Virus record (IMG/VR): IMGVR_UViG_3300034190_002406
Location: 1 to 48,423 of that record
Source of the DNA: a virus
Length of the DNA stretch: 48,423 nucleotides
Direction: 5' to 3' (one strand)
Shown here: piece after piece, positions 8,279 through 17,358 of the stretch
Numbering within the stretch: position 1 is the stretch's first letter
Layout of the letters: each line of letters begins with the position of its first letter
The notes under the pieces: model-generated
Database searches by the model: none
Told to the model about the DNA's origin: nothing
What the model saw: only the letters and a program-made list of their open reading frames with translations
Program-made: the position numbers and the translations under genes

Positions 8279-11200
8279 TGGCTGACGATAAGTTTCAGGC
8301 ACTCGAAGATCTCCTTTCTGCCGACAAAAATGACCCCTTAAACGATCAGTATAGTGCCGGGGGTGCTCCTGTTGAGCTACCGGAACCTAAGCCGATTGAT
8401 AAACTTGCAGATGAGCTTGGCTCACAATACTGGCAAGGTATGTCTTTCCGGGAAGCTATGGATGAGTATGATCGTATAGCAGGCCTCCCTAATGCTGAGA
8501 AAACCTTAACTGGAAACCTGAGATATACAGATACAATCACAGGCCAGGTAGAAGATGTTCCGCGGCCTTCTCCAAAAATGTGGAAGGCTACGCTTACAGC
8601 GGCAGGCCAGGCTATCGCGGCACCGTTCTCTGAGAATGTCTCTCTCGGTGACGCCTACGAAACCTTCACTAACCCAGAAGCTGGTGTAGATGCAGATAGA
8701 TTACTTCTCATGGGAGCTCGGGAAAGTGCTGGAGACTTACAGGAGCTAGGTGCTGCCGTTATGGGTAATGACGAGCGAGCTGAAGAGATTGCTTTAAACA
8801 GCCCTCAAGTTGATACAGAAGATAGCTTTGTAGACAGTATGGTTGCGGATGGCGGTCCTGCCATTGCAGCTGCTATTCTCGGGGATAAAGGCCTTAGCAA
8901 AATTGGCCCTGCTTTATCAGCACTTACAAAATATGTACCTCAGTTTGTAAAAAATGCTGGCCGTGTGCTTGCCGGGGAAACTGCGGCGGTAGCTACGATT
9001 GGGACAGAGGAAGGAAATGTTGTTTTAGGCGAAGATGCAGCCATACCCTTATTTGATGGACTAGATCTTGGCGATTCTAAATCTGACCAGATTGTAGAGC
9101 AGCGAGTAAATGCCCTGATTGAGGGTATTGGTGTATCTAGTCTTGCTGCAGGAGCCCTTCGTACAGCTGCAGACACTGCAGGCTTGGTATACGACATGTT
9201 GGTACGACCTGTAATGGGGGTGATAGGTCCGAAAAGTAATAAAGAAAGGGTTATATTTGATGATATAGCCAACCGCTTAGCTGGCATTACGGAGGCAACT
9301 ACCGAGGAAGAGCGGTTTCAGATCATTCAGTCTATGGCAGAAACTATAAATGCTAATCAAGAAGTATTCATATCCCGGCTAGCCGCTAACCAGGAAGAGA
9401 TGCCGATTAAGCTTGATACCCTCAACGCACTTATACGGGGTATTGAGGATCCCCAGATGGCTGCAGAGGCTCGTAAGGTTATCGCTGGTATGAACACCAA
9501 GGCGATGCCAGGCTTCACAGCCAAACTGGATGCACCTAAAGCTCGCATGGATGCAGAAATACAGTCGTATTTAGATTCAATCGATGCCCCAAATCCTGAA
9601 GCTCAAACCGCCGCTATGCAAGGTGCTGCAGATGACTTTGCTGGCCAGGCTAATCAGTATCTTAATGAAGCTACGGCACCAGCTGCAAAATTTGATGCAG
9701 ACTACAACCAGGCTCTAGAGAGTATTGGTTCAGGTATTTCAGATGATCTAGAGTTTGCTGGGCGGCTAAAGCAATTAGAGACCGTTACAGGTACTGACAT
9801 AGCGGAAGCAAAGAGTGGTAAGCTCAATGAAATTATGGAAGGTGTACGGCTAGGTTACGAGGATCTCTCTAACCAGAAGAACACGCTGTATAATGAGATC
9901 AAGGGTGGGGAGATTGATCCTGATGCCTTGTTTGAAAAGTTATTCGATCTGAATGACGATCAGCTGTCAGCTGCTTTGAGCCAGGTGCGCAGATCTAGCC
10001 CGATTAAAAATATGCTGGATATCATTAACACAAAGAATGTGCCTGATGTCGATCCAGATACCGGCAAAGAAATTATGCGTCCACCTACAGACGAGGAGCG
10101 GCTTGCGTTATTCAGAGATGCTCTAACCGGCCAGAATGCAGACTTCGGGTATATCTATACCACGATTAGACCCGAACTCAGCGCATTAGCTTCCGATCTG
10201 TACTCTTCTAACCAGGGCGGTGCCGGTAAAGTTGTACGTGATCTTGTACGTTTCATTGATGAAGACATGGTTACTTTTGTTGAGAACAGTGACCCTGATT
10301 TGGCTGAGGCTGCACGGGCAGCTAAGTCCTTCTACAAGGATACATTTGCACCTATCTTCAGTGGCGAAGGTGTGATGGCTGACTATGCAGATCTCTACAA
10401 CCGAACTGTTGGACGTACAGACAGTACAGACCTTACAGCCGGAGTTACTGGACCTGAGTTTGATGCAAGCGGCTATAACCAGGGAGTAGAGAACCTATCT
10501 AAGGGCATACTATCTGGGGGAAATGTAGCCTCTGCCGATCAGATGATGCAGGCCCTAAAGGTAGCATCAGATCCTAACGCTATGGCAGACTACATGGTAC
10601 TTGATGTGCTGGATAAGTATGCCTCAGATATCAGGATTAACGGACTAGACGGCGCAAAACTTACAGGGATGTCCACAGACCTTCAGAGGTATGCCGACCA
10701 GCTAAACGAACTGTTTCCAGAGAAGGCGGCACAGATCACTACATTTGTGTCACAGATTGAAGAGGCTGCAAGATCACGTGGTAACCTAGATGGTGTTATG
10801 GAGCGCCTAGATGGTGCCGTTAAATCTGCTAAGGAAGATATTGCAGAGACAGAGCTCATGGGATTTCTTCGTACTGAGTTAGGTAACGATGAATTCTTGG
10901 CGACAACAAATCCACAGGCCGCGTTTTCTAAGCTGTTTAATAAAGACGAAGTATTAGCGAGTATTGAAAATATAAATCTATCTATGGCCTCTTTACCTCC
11001 AGAACGCCGTGCCATTATTAAGAAGGGCTTAGAGGTTGCCTATCTACGGCATTTTAAGCTCAAGACTTCTGATTTCCGGGCAGAGCTTGGTGGAACAACT
11101 CCTATCAAAGAGGTTCCTATGGCTAAGGCCCAGCAAGGCTTTGATAGCTTACTGCAAGTTGGTCGAGAAGTATTTGCTGATAAGCCTGAGGTTGCGGAAG

Positions 11201-11700
11201 CAATTGAAGCCTACTCAGAGGTTGCTGGGTTTGTGCAGGCTAACAAAAACGCACGTACAAGCATAGGTCTATCACCCACTGCCTTCTTACAAGAAGCTAC
11301 CACAGCCACTAATCGTCTAATCTTTACCTTGATCGGCCCTCTTAGTAGAGCCGGTACTCGAGCACGGGCGTTGTCAGGAGCAGTATTCCAGAAGCTAGAC
11401 CCTGAGCAAAAAGCTATGCAGATCTACGATGAAATACTTTCAAACCCAGACAAGTTTGTAGAGCTTGCTAAACGGTACAACCAAAAGCCCACAGACGCAG
11501 CTACAAAAGACATGCTATCCAGGTTTGTAATGGGAGCAGGCCTCAAGACAACTGCCGCAGTGGATGAGGAAGATCGGCCAGAACTTGTCGATGCAGGTAT
11601 GGATCAGATGGAAAGTTTTCTTACACCAATAGATGATGCTGCCGATTCAATACTGAACTATTTGACCCCTGAACAACAGACAGAGGAAGCCTTTAAGTAA
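8278..11700 (+). CDS. Very large internal virion/ejection protein, 1140 aa
   Basis: The longest gene in the window and the last of the plus-strand late run. It is almost entirely Ala/Glu/Asp-rich helix, with mildly hydrophobic segments near residues 195-245 (including AAAILGDKGLSKIGPALSAL). Size, position and composition match the gp16 role of T7-like phages, the large ejected protein that spans the periplasm. I see no lytic transglycosylase signature, which T7 gp16 does carry. It is followed by a two-way transcription stop at 11702-11823. Confidence 0.6.
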   Translation: MADDKFQALEDLLSADKNDPLNDQYSAGGAPVELPEPKPIDKLADELGSQYWQGMSFREAMDEYDRIAGLPNAEKTLTGNLRYTDTITGQVEDVPRPSPKMWKATLTAAGQAIAAPFSENVSLGDAYETFTNPEAGVDADRLLLMGARESAGDLQELGAAVMGNDERAEEIALNSPQVDTEDSFVDSMVADGGPAIAAAILGDKGLSKIGPALSALTKYVPQFVKNAGRVLAGETAAVATIGTEEGNVVLGEDAAIPLFDGLDLGDSKSDQIVEQRVNALIEGIGVSSLAAGALRTAADTAGLVYDMLVRPVMGVIGPKSNKERVIFDDIANRLAGITEATTEEERFQIIQSMAETINANQEVFISRLAANQEEMPIKLDTLNALIRGIEDPQMAAEARKVIAGMNTKAMPGFTAKLDAPKARMDAEIQSYLDSIDAPNPEAQTAAMQGAADDFAGQANQYLNEATAPAAKFDADYNQALESIGSGISDDLEFAGRLKQLETVTGTDIAEAKSGKLNEIMEGVRLGYEDLSNQKNTLYNEIKGGEIDPDALFEKLFDLNDDQLSAALSQVRRSSPIKNMLDIINTKNVPDVDPDTGKEIMRPPTDEERLALFRDALTGQNADFGYIYTTIRPELSALASDLYSSNQGGAGKVVRDLVRFIDEDMVTFVENSDPDLAEAARAAKSFYKDTFAPIFSGEGVMADYADLYNRTVGRTDSTDLTAGVTGPEFDASGYNQGVENLSKGILSGGNVASADQMMQALKVASDPNAMADYMVLDVLDKYASDIRINGLDGAKLTGMSTDLQRYADQLNELFPEKAAQITTFVSQIEEAARSRGNLDGVMERLDGAVKSAKEDIAETELMGFLRTELGNDEFLATTNPQAAFSKLFNKDEVLASIENINLSMASLPPERRAIIKKGLEVAYLRHFKLKTSDFRAELGGTTPIKEVPMAKAQQGFDSLLQVGREVFADKPEVAEAIEAYSEVAGFVQANKNARTSIGLSPTAFLQEATTATNRLIFTLIGPLSRAGTRARALSGAVFQKLDPEQKAMQIYDEILSNPDKFVELAKRYNQKPTDAATKDMLSRFVMGAGLKTTAAVDEEDRPELVDAGMDQMESFLTPIDDAADSILNYLTPEQQTEEAFK

Positions 11701-11701
11701 A

Positions 11702-11730
11702 AAACCCTCCCGCACGAAGCAGAAGGGTTT
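11702..11730 (-). terminator. Terminator for leftward transcripts
   Basis: Inverted repeat AAACCCT / AGGGTTT with a 15-base loop. Read leftward, the stem is followed by six Ts (the complement of the A-run at 11699-11704), so it would end transcripts of the PhoH operon just inside the opposing gene. Confidence 0.7.
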
Positions 11731-11791
11731 AACTCAACTTAACAAAGATGGCGACCAAGCTGTCTTTGCCCAATCTATATACTAATCAGAG

Positions 11792-11823
11792 CCCTGGCCG
11801 TCAATAGATGGCTGGGGTTTTTT
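11792..11823 (+). terminator. Terminator for the rightward late transcript
   Basis: Stem CCCTGGCC / GGCTGGGG (two G-T pairs) followed by TTTTTT, placed after the 1140-aa gene. The T-run overlaps the stop codon of the convergent small gene. Confidence 0.75.
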
Positions 11824-12001
11824 AGTCTTCTTCGTGCGTAAATCCTAACAAATCTGACAGGACATTCCAGATGGTTAGTAGGGGCCAGAGGAATACAAGA
11901 AGGATGTAATCTTTTCCGCTTGCATCTTCTGTGGGAGCAAAATTCATCACCATGAACAAGCAACCTATCATGTAGACTATAGCAGCCAACCAGTACTCCA
12001 T
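11822..12001 (-). CDS. Small two-helix membrane protein, 59 aa
   Basis: Reads MEYWLAAIVYMIGCLFMVMN, then a polar loop (APTEDASGKDY), then a second hydrophobic helix (ILLVFLWPLLTIWNVLSDLL) and an acidic end. An AAAGGAAG site, overlapping the end of phoH, precedes the ATG, and only one base separates it from the phoH stop, so it is probably translated by coupling. Two membrane helices with a short loop would suit a holin or a membrane modulator, but it sits in the early/middle operon, far from the endolysin. Function unknown. Confidence 0.7.
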   Translation of the reverse strand: MEYWLAAIVYMIGCLFMVMNFAPTEDASGKDYILLVFLWPLLTIWNVLSDLLGFTHEED

Positions 12002-12002
12002 A

Positions 12003-12719
12003 CTACTTCCTTTCGTGTTCTATAAACGCTTTGATCCAGGTCGCACATATGTCTGATCGGACGATATCATCCGTGGTCATTTCTACGATGGGAAATGGTA
12101 GCATTTGAGATTTTATGATATGGATTATCTGCTTAAGCCCGGACTTGTCGTGTAGATCTGACTGAGCCATATCACCGTTTACAACTGCCCGTGTGCCTTC
12201 TCCTAGCCTACTGAGGAACATCTTTAGCTCGGGATATGATGTGTTCTGAGCCTCGTCTAAGATAATGAAAGCATCCTCGAAGCTCTTGCCGCGCATAACA
12301 CTAAACGGCTCAACTGAGATTGCCTGGTCAGCCAGCATGGCCTCTACCTTTACCTTACCAAGGTGTTTCTTAAAAACGTCTATTAAGGGGCTTACCCAGG
12401 GTACCATTTTCTCATGCATATCACCCTTGAAATAGCCAATATCTTTACCGCCTGCAGCTACATTGGGTCGGGTAATCACGATCTTATCTATCGCACCCTC
12501 GTAGTACAATTTTGCTGCCATTGTAGCAGCCATATACGTCTTACCTGTACCTGCGCATCCAACCACAAATACGAGAGGATCCTCCTGCAGGGCTTTTGAG
12601 TATAACCTTTGATTGTATGTCTTTGGGCAAAGCTCAATTGTCTTAAGGGTCTTGGGTGTGGGAATGATACCGTCTTCACGTTTCTTGCGGCGGGTGTATC
12701 GCCGGGCATTTTTGCTCAT
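12003..12719 (-). CDS. phoH: PhoH-like P-loop ATPase, 238 aa
   Basis: Walker A is GCAGTGKT (Gly54-Thr61) and Walker B is FIILDEAQN (Asp155, Glu156), both in the order and spacing of the PhoH family. The basic N-terminus (RRYTRRKKRE) is a possible nucleic-acid contact. PhoH-like genes are common in marine phages; the biochemical role is unsettled, with RNA-related ATPase or helicase activity proposed. It has its own -10 element upstream (12763-12768, leftward) and is separated from the reductase gene by a terminator. Confidence 0.93.
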   Translation of the reverse strand: MSKNARRYTRRKKREDGIIPTPKTLKTIELCPKTYNQRLYSKALQEDPLVFVVGCAGTGKTYMAATMAAKLYYEGAIDKIVITRPNVAAGGKDIGYFKGDMHEKMVPWVSPLIDVFKKHLGKVKVEAMLADQAISVEPFSVMRGKSFEDAFIILDEAQNTSYPELKMFLSRLGEGTRAVVNGDMAQSDLHDKSGLKQIIHIIKSQMLPFPIVEMTTDDIVRSDICATWIKAFIEHERK

Positions 12720-12762
12720 AGCTACTCATAAGTTAAGGAAATGGCGGTATTGCACTAAGTTT

Positions 12763-12768
12763 ATTATA
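12763..12768 (-). promoter_or_regulatory. -10 element upstream of phoH
   Basis: Leftward TATAAT inside GGTATAATAAAC, 44 bases before the phoH ATG. No good -35 is visible 17 bases further upstream, because that position lies in the terminator stem. A weak or activator-dependent promoter is possible. Confidence 0.4.
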
Positions 12769-12771
12769 CCA

Positions 12772-12799
12772 AAAAGGGCCACCATTCGGTAGCCCTTTT
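12772..12799 (-). terminator. Terminator after the ribonucleotide reductase gene
   Basis: AAAAGGGC / GCCCTTTT stem with a 12-base loop, with T-rich sequence on both sides. It would stop leftward transcription just after the reductase and may work in both directions. Confidence 0.75.
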
Positions 12800-12826
12800 C
12801 TTATTTTATGTATAATAATTATTAGT

Positions 12827-14818
12827 TTATCTGATTGGACAGGCACCTGTAGCACAGTCTGCATCTTCTAGTTCGAGGAGACTGTTACCAGCATCAAGAT
12901 CTACGGGAAGCAAGGATCCAGCATACTCAGAGTATATCTCCTCGGTAACAACTTCCTGGGGCAGATATGCGTAGCCTAAATCAGCTGCAGTCTTTGTTGC
13001 ATCGGTCCGATAGATGAATGATACGCCTACATATGTATCCCAGTTTTCTAAGATCCATTCGATTATCAGAGGTACTTCCCCGACATCGTAAGAGATTGTA
13101 ACCGAGCAATTGTGATCAACATAGTTTTCCATCATCAACTTATAGCGGTTCAGCTGTTCTACCGCAGTCTCGCTATTGACGAACTTACCATCAATCTCTG
13201 TGAACTTTACGTCCTCATAGGCTACCGGAAAGGTAACTAGAACGCTGTCAGACTCAGATGGCTTCTTAATCACTTTATACTTTGCCTCGCGCAGCATAGG
13301 TACAAGAGGATCATGCTTTGAGAAAGTGATGTTGTTAAACAGGTATTTACCTAGCGGTCGGTGCACCCCCTCAGTAGTATCCATAATTTTGCTTAGGCTT
13401 CCACTTGGTTTAATTGTGGTTACAGCTTTGGGTCGTGGTAGAGAGAGACTGTCTGCCATATGGAATGCACCTCTACGTGCCCACATACGGAGAGATTTAA
13501 GGAATTCTGCGGAATCATCCCCATAGTAGTCTAGGAACTTAACGATACCAGTAAGGCCTACGCCGCAGAGACGTAGAAACTGATTAAGTTCGTGCCAGGA
13601 TCTCTGCAGAACACCATCGTCTAGATCCACACATGTCTGACGGTAGTTTGCCCGACTAACAATCCAGATTGCACGTTCAAGTTCTTCAGTGTCCCCTAAG
13701 AATTTACCAAGGTCAATTTCGACTAGGTTACAGAAGCTCTTGTTTCCTAACAATATTTCCGCGCATGGGTTGCAACCTTTGAACCAGGGAGCACGGCGTT
13801 TTGCCGCTTCTGCGTTAACAAATCCTGGCTCAGAACCACCCGCCTCGACCATACGGTCAAAGATGTAACTTAACTCCCACTTGGTGGGCTTACTGTGAAA
13901 CATGATACTGTTATTAGACTGTTGTCGGTGATCGTTGCCGTGCAGCCAGAAGTCTTTCTTAGCGGATATAAATTCATCCACCTCAGGATCATCGATAGGC
14001 ATGAGCGCTATCTCAGCGGATCGTCGGGAAGACAGTGTTGTACCTAGCAAGTTTAGTAGGTCTAGAACGTCGATACGAGATAGCAGCTGACCCGCACGTT
14101 TATTCATAAGATCACAGATCTTCGAGAAGGCCTTGGAGATAGTTTCATCACCAGATGAAATCCAACCATACCCTTTCAAGCGCTCACCCGCTGGCCGTAT
14201 TTCTGTAAAGTCTAGAACCAGACGATCAATAGGTGACTTCAATGCTAAGATCTTACCGATGGATTTAGCCCAGGCTTCCGCACTATCTCCAACCTTAATG
14301 TGTGTAACCTTCTCGCCCTCGTCATTAACGAATGTACGCTCTTGGTTATCTGGAAATCCCTTATCTGTGCGAGTGGATCGTATCAACTCAACCTCTAGAG
14401 GCTTAGCAAAACCATTAAGCGTACCGCGCACAGGCTCGAAGCCAACTCCGCATCCCTGTAATAGCAGCCAGAACTGATCCACAATGTCGTGCACGGTTTC
14501 AGATTTACCAAAGCTGCAGTTGAACTGAGAAGCTTCACGTGTCTTAGCAACGTCTGTACCACCAAGCCATAGTGTGCGGCCTGAGGTTGTTGCCTTACGG
14601 TCTACCATCAATTCCCAGAGCTCCTGAAGCTCCGCTAGTTCCTCGATGTCAAGCTTTTCACCTTTAGCACGTTCCCACAGCCACTCCTGGTGATCAATTA
14701 CCCGAGAAACTGTCTGTTCCCAAGTTTCAAATACCGTTCCCTCGTCATTCAGTGGGCGGTTGTACGTCCGCCTAGTGACCATATTAGCCCGTGTAGAGAA
14801 CTGTCGTTTATTATTCAT
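12827..14818 (-). CDS. nrdJ: Class II (adenosylcobalamin-dependent) ribonucleotide reductase, 663 aa
   Basis: Makes deoxyribonucleotides from ribonucleotides using coenzyme B12, with no oxygen requirement. Visible signatures: QFNCSFG (one of the redox cysteines), QGCGVGFEP, the NPCAEI radical-cysteine motif followed by FCNLVEI, and a C-terminal CATGAC pair that re-reduces the active site. Length fits the monomeric triphosphate reductase type (Lactobacillus enzyme about 740 aa). I chose the start at 14818 because a GGAAGG site lies 5 bases upstream and the ATG overlaps the previous stop; a longer start at 14833 is possible. Host or environmental B12 would be needed. Confidence 0.92.
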   Translation of the reverse strand: MNNKRQFSTRANMVTRRTYNRPLNDEGTVFETWEQTVSRVIDHQEWLWERAKGEKLDIEELAELQELWELMVDRKATTSGRTLWLGGTDVAKTREASQFNCSFGKSETVHDIVDQFWLLLQGCGVGFEPVRGTLNGFAKPLEVELIRSTRTDKGFPDNQERTFVNDEGEKVTHIKVGDSAEAWAKSIGKILALKSPIDRLVLDFTEIRPAGERLKGYGWISSGDETISKAFSKICDLMNKRAGQLLSRIDVLDLLNLLGTTLSSRRSAEIALMPIDDPEVDEFISAKKDFWLHGNDHRQQSNNSIMFHSKPTKWELSYIFDRMVEAGGSEPGFVNAEAAKRRAPWFKGCNPCAEILLGNKSFCNLVEIDLGKFLGDTEELERAIWIVSRANYRQTCVDLDDGVLQRSWHELNQFLRLCGVGLTGIVKFLDYYGDDSAEFLKSLRMWARRGAFHMADSLSLPRPKAVTTIKPSGSLSKIMDTTEGVHRPLGKYLFNNITFSKHDPLVPMLREAKYKVIKKPSESDSVLVTFPVAYEDVKFTEIDGKFVNSETAVEQLNRYKLMMENYVDHNCSVTISYDVGEVPLIIEWILENWDTYVGVSFIYRTDATKTAADLGYAYLPQEVVTEEIYSEYAGSLLPVDLDAGNSLLELEDADCATGACPIR

Positions 14819-15155
14819 CGCTGCCTTCCTCATCTAAGAAATTCATGCACTGTTTTGTGAAGGCCTCTGACGCAGCCTGCATTTTCAATACGTGTGTAAG
14901 TGTTGTGTGATATGCATCCGCAAAATGATCTCGGTGCTCGGTATAATCTGAGAGTGCGTCCTTTACGGCCTCGTCAAAATGATCATCCCAATCGTCAGCC
15001 AGAGCCTGGGCATCCTCAAGATCTTCTTTCAGCTCTTCGATGCGTTGTACGGCTTTCTTCAGGAGTAAGGCTTCGACTGTCTTAGCAGTGTCCACTATCC
15101 AGACCCCATCTTCAGCTTCAAACCAACGGATGATTTCTTGTTCAATACTCTTCAT
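14811..15155 (-). CDS. Hypothetical acidic helical protein, 114 aa
   Basis: Glu/Asp/Ala-rich, with a long predicted coiled coil from about residue 25 to 65 (KKAVQRIEELKEDLEDAQAL). It overlaps the MazG-like gene by 4 bases and the reductase by 8, so it belongs to the nucleotide-metabolism operon. No family recognised. Confidence 0.65.
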   Translation of the reverse strand: MKSIEQEIIRWFEAEDGVWIVDTAKTVEALLLKKAVQRIEELKEDLEDAQALADDWDDHFDEAVKDALSDYTEHRDHFADAYHTTLTHVLKMQAASEAFTKQCMNFLDEEGSDE

Positions 15156-15580
15156 GCTACTAAGTCCTCTAGGTTAGGTGGTTCGTAATTTGGCCCCTTT
15201 AAAACCTTCCCGTCTTCGCGATATATTGGTTGTCCATCATCCCCTAATTTAGACATGTTAGATGCGTGAACTCGGCGCACAGCCTCGTCCAAGTCCCAGC
15301 CAAACGTGGCTGCAAATCCGTACACAACGTAAACTAGATCTGCTAATTCCTTAAGGATTTCATCAGCTTCTGTGGCTTCAAGAACCTCTGCATACTCTTC
15401 TTTAATCAACACGGTACGCAGACAATCTTTCAGACTACCCTTCGACCAGGGATGTCCCATTGACTGTTGATATGTTCTGGAGAAATGCCGAACCATGTCC
15501 AAAGGGCTTTTTCCAAGGTACGTATTAGGATCTCGTAAAGCTTCAGATCCTTCATCAAAATACTCATAACCAGGGGTCAT
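15152..15580 (-). CDS. MazG-like nucleotide pyrophosphohydrolase, 142 aa
   Basis: Contains the all-alpha NTP pyrophosphohydrolase signature: KEEYAEVLEA followed by ILKELADLVYVVYG, the EExxE ... ExxD metal-binding pattern. The C-terminal part (ASNMSKLG, then REDGKVLKGPNYEPP) is typical of the phosphoribosyl-ATP pyrophosphatase-like branch seen in phages. Expected to hydrolyse nucleoside triphosphates to monophosphates, cleaning up or recycling nucleotides. It lies between the reductase and a DUF3310-like gene, which supports a nucleotide-supply role. Confidence 0.82.
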   Translation of the reverse strand: MTPGYEYFDEGSEALRDPNTYLGKSPLDMVRHFSRTYQQSMGHPWSKGSLKDCLRTVLIKEEYAEVLEATEADEILKELADLVYVVYGFAATFGWDLDEAVRRVHASNMSKLGDDGQPIYREDGKVLKGPNYEPPNLEDLVA

Positions 15581-15846
15581 AGGTGTTCCCCCCGTTTATG
15601 CATTTCAATTAGATCTTCTATGAAAAACTTCATCTTGTTGAGATCGTACAGGGTGTCAGTCCCGTCTTTCTCACCCAAGCGATAACATGCCTTAAAGATA
15701 TCTCCACGGCTCTTAGACATTGCCTTATGACTAATCAGATGGCGTAGTTCAGTGGCGTGGGAAGGTATCTTGTAATACGATGTAGACAGGCCATCAGATG
15801 AAATTTTTATCCTATCTGACGCAGAAATATTAACAGCGGCGCTCAT
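15577..15846 (-). CDS. DUF3310-like protein, 89 aa
   Basis: The segment YYKIPSHATELRHLISH, followed by GDIFKACYRLGEKDG and LYDLNKMKFFIEDLIE, matches the pattern of small phage DUF3310 (SaV-like) proteins, which have an H-Y start, a Gly-x2-x-Lys/Ala-Tyr-x-x-Arg/Leu-G core and a Leu-x-K-x-x-x-(F/Y)-(L/I) helix. The family has been linked to nucleotide kinase annotation without firm proof. Four-base overlaps join it to both neighbours. Confidence 0.65.
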   Translation of the reverse strand: MSAAVNISASDRIKISSDGLSTSYYKIPSHATELRHLISHKAMSKSRGDIFKACYRLGEKDGTDTLYDLNKMKFFIEDLIEMHKRGEHL

Positions 15847-16148
15847 TGTATACGCCCCTTAAAATCTACAACGGAAAGATTGGGTTTATCAGAGTTACTT
15901 ACAGATCTTTCGGACATTTGCCTTTCTACATCCGCACCGAATTCTGCATACATAGAAGCTCGTAGGAAAATCTCCGGCTCCACATCCAGAGCTGCCATCA
16001 AGCCATGCAATAGCGTCAGGTTTGCACCTCGCGTATCGTCCGGCATATCTTCGTTAAAATTATATCCTGTAGATATCTTGAGCCCACCATCGTGATCGCA
16101 GTAAAACTTCACAATCATGGTGTCTTCGTCAATTTCGTCTTCTTTCAT
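15843..16148 (-). CDS. Hypothetical protein, 101 aa
   Basis: Acidic N-terminus, then a beta-rich stretch (MIVKFYCDHDGGLKISTGYN) and a helical C-terminal half. Overlaps both neighbours by 4 bases inside the replication/recombination operon. No motif recognised. Confidence 0.6.
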   Translation of the reverse strand: MKEDEIDEDTMIVKFYCDHDGGLKISTGYNFNEDMPDDTRGANLTLLHGLMAALDVEPEIFLRASMYAEFGADVERQMSERSVSNSDKPNLSVVDFKGRIQ

Positions 16149-16492
16149 TTGCCTGTAACTTTCTTTAGTAAGAATTCAGCATCGACCAGGGCCAAGGGCT
16201 TTTTTCTGTCTGCTTTAAGGATAACAACGGGCTCCATTCCGGCAGGCGCATTCTCAATCGCCTGGTCATAGAAGCCATAGACAGCAATACCCTTACGGGC
16301 CTTACATTCTATCGTGAGTGGAACACTCTTACGGGCCGCTGGGCTGAGCTGCACATCTTCTCCTCCAGCTCCCATACTTGTACTCTTCACATCGTCAGGT
16401 TCGAGTGTAGGAACAAGCTCCAAGATCCGATCCCGGGTCCACTGCTGGAGCTTGCGTCCTTTGTTCTTCGCGCTGGAAGTTTTGATAGGCAT
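16145..16492 (-). CDS. Holliday-junction-resolvase-like PD-(D/E)xK nuclease, 115 aa
   Basis: Short nuclease with NKGRKLQQWTRDRIL, then STSMGAGGEDVQLSPAARK and TIECKARKG. The GGEDV acid and ECK pair form the PD-(D/E)xK metal site. Very similar small proteins in marine podoviruses are annotated as Holliday junction resolvases. It would resolve recombination or replication intermediates before packaging. Overlaps the upstream-lying hypothetical by 4 bases and is 1 base from the exonuclease gene. Confidence 0.75.
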   Translation of the reverse strand: MPIKTSSAKNKGRKLQQWTRDRILELVPTLEPDDVKSTSMGAGGEDVQLSPAARKSVPLTIECKARKGIAVYGFYDQAIENAPAGMEPVVILKADRKKPLALVDAEFLLKKVTGK

Positions 16493-16493
16493 C

Positions 16494-17351
16494 CTAGTCT
16501 ACGAACCACTTAAAGGTTGGGCTCTTAGCCTCTGGATTAGACATCTTAGATGGGCGGCGTGTGACTGTAGGCCAGCAAGACTTCTTAAAGTTACAGAAGC
16601 CGCAGTTCTTATGTAGAACCTTGTCTCCGGTAGCCTTGCGACGAAAGTATTCGTCCTGAAGCTCAAAACCTCGGCGGAAGGGCTGATCGGTATCGATAGC
16701 CTCCACCTTGTACTTACGGTCTTGCCTTACATCTTCTGCCTCAGCTGGGTTATCCTCAACTTCAACCACAGAGATTTCACCAGATGATTTATCGACAACG
16801 ATCCATCCTCCCGGCTCTTTCTTCTGAGCATCTGCATACAGATACATTTGTCCAACATATCCAAAGCTATCGTCTTCCTTTAAGCCTGCGTAGCCTAACG
16901 ACCATTTGTTCTTAAAGGCAAACGGACTGCAGCTCTTGATGTCATAGACTTTGCCATCGATGTCTATGTCAGACTCGCCTTTTATAGACACACCAGAAAC
17001 GTCTAGTTCTACCTTGTCTCCATCACTGGTTACCTGGACGCTCGTCATATCCAAAAGCAGCCGTACAATAGCCTCTACGCAGTCTCCAATGAGCATCCGT
17101 ACAACATGGTTGTAAGGCATTGGCTCAGCTTCAGCGCCTTCCTTCTGTTTCTGTAATACACAGAGATTTCTACCAACATTAGAAGCCCGGACCCGAAACT
17201 CTGGATCTCTCGGTGTAAGCTGTTTGCGTACAGATTGTTTAACCTGTTCACCTAGCCCTTCGATCATCTGATCTGTGAAGCTCACAGGCTTACCGTTGGA
17301 TATGTTATCCAGTAAGCTTTTGAGCTCGGCTTCTATTACGGACAATTCCAT
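16494..17351 (-). CDS. Cas4/RecB-family exonuclease, 285 aa
   Basis: PD-(D/E)xK nuclease with the acid-rich core GESDIDIDGKVYDIKSCSP (D...D-x-K) and a Q/Y helix (GYVGQMYLYADAQ) typical of RecB-like nucleases. The C-terminus carries CGFCNFKKSC, which with an upstream Cys could ligate an iron-sulfur cluster or zinc as in Cas4/AddB-type proteins. Likely replaces T7 gp6 as the replication-linked exonuclease. I chose the ATG at 17351 (TAGG upstream) over a TTG at 17366. Confidence 0.78.
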   Translation of the reverse strand: MELSVIEAELKSLLDNISNGKPVSFTDQMIEGLGEQVKQSVRKQLTPRDPEFRVRASNVGRNLCVLQKQKEGAEAEPMPYNHVVRMLIGDCVEAIVRLLLDMTSVQVTSDGDKVELDVSGVSIKGESDIDIDGKVYDIKSCSPFAFKNKWSLGYAGLKEDDSFGYVGQMYLYADAQKKEPGGWIVVDKSSGEISVVEVEDNPAEAEDVRQDRKYKVEAIDTDQPFRRGFELQDEYFRRKATGDKVLHKNCGFCNFKKSCWPTVTRRPSKMSNPEAKSPTFKWFVD

Positions 17352-17358
17352 AACCGAC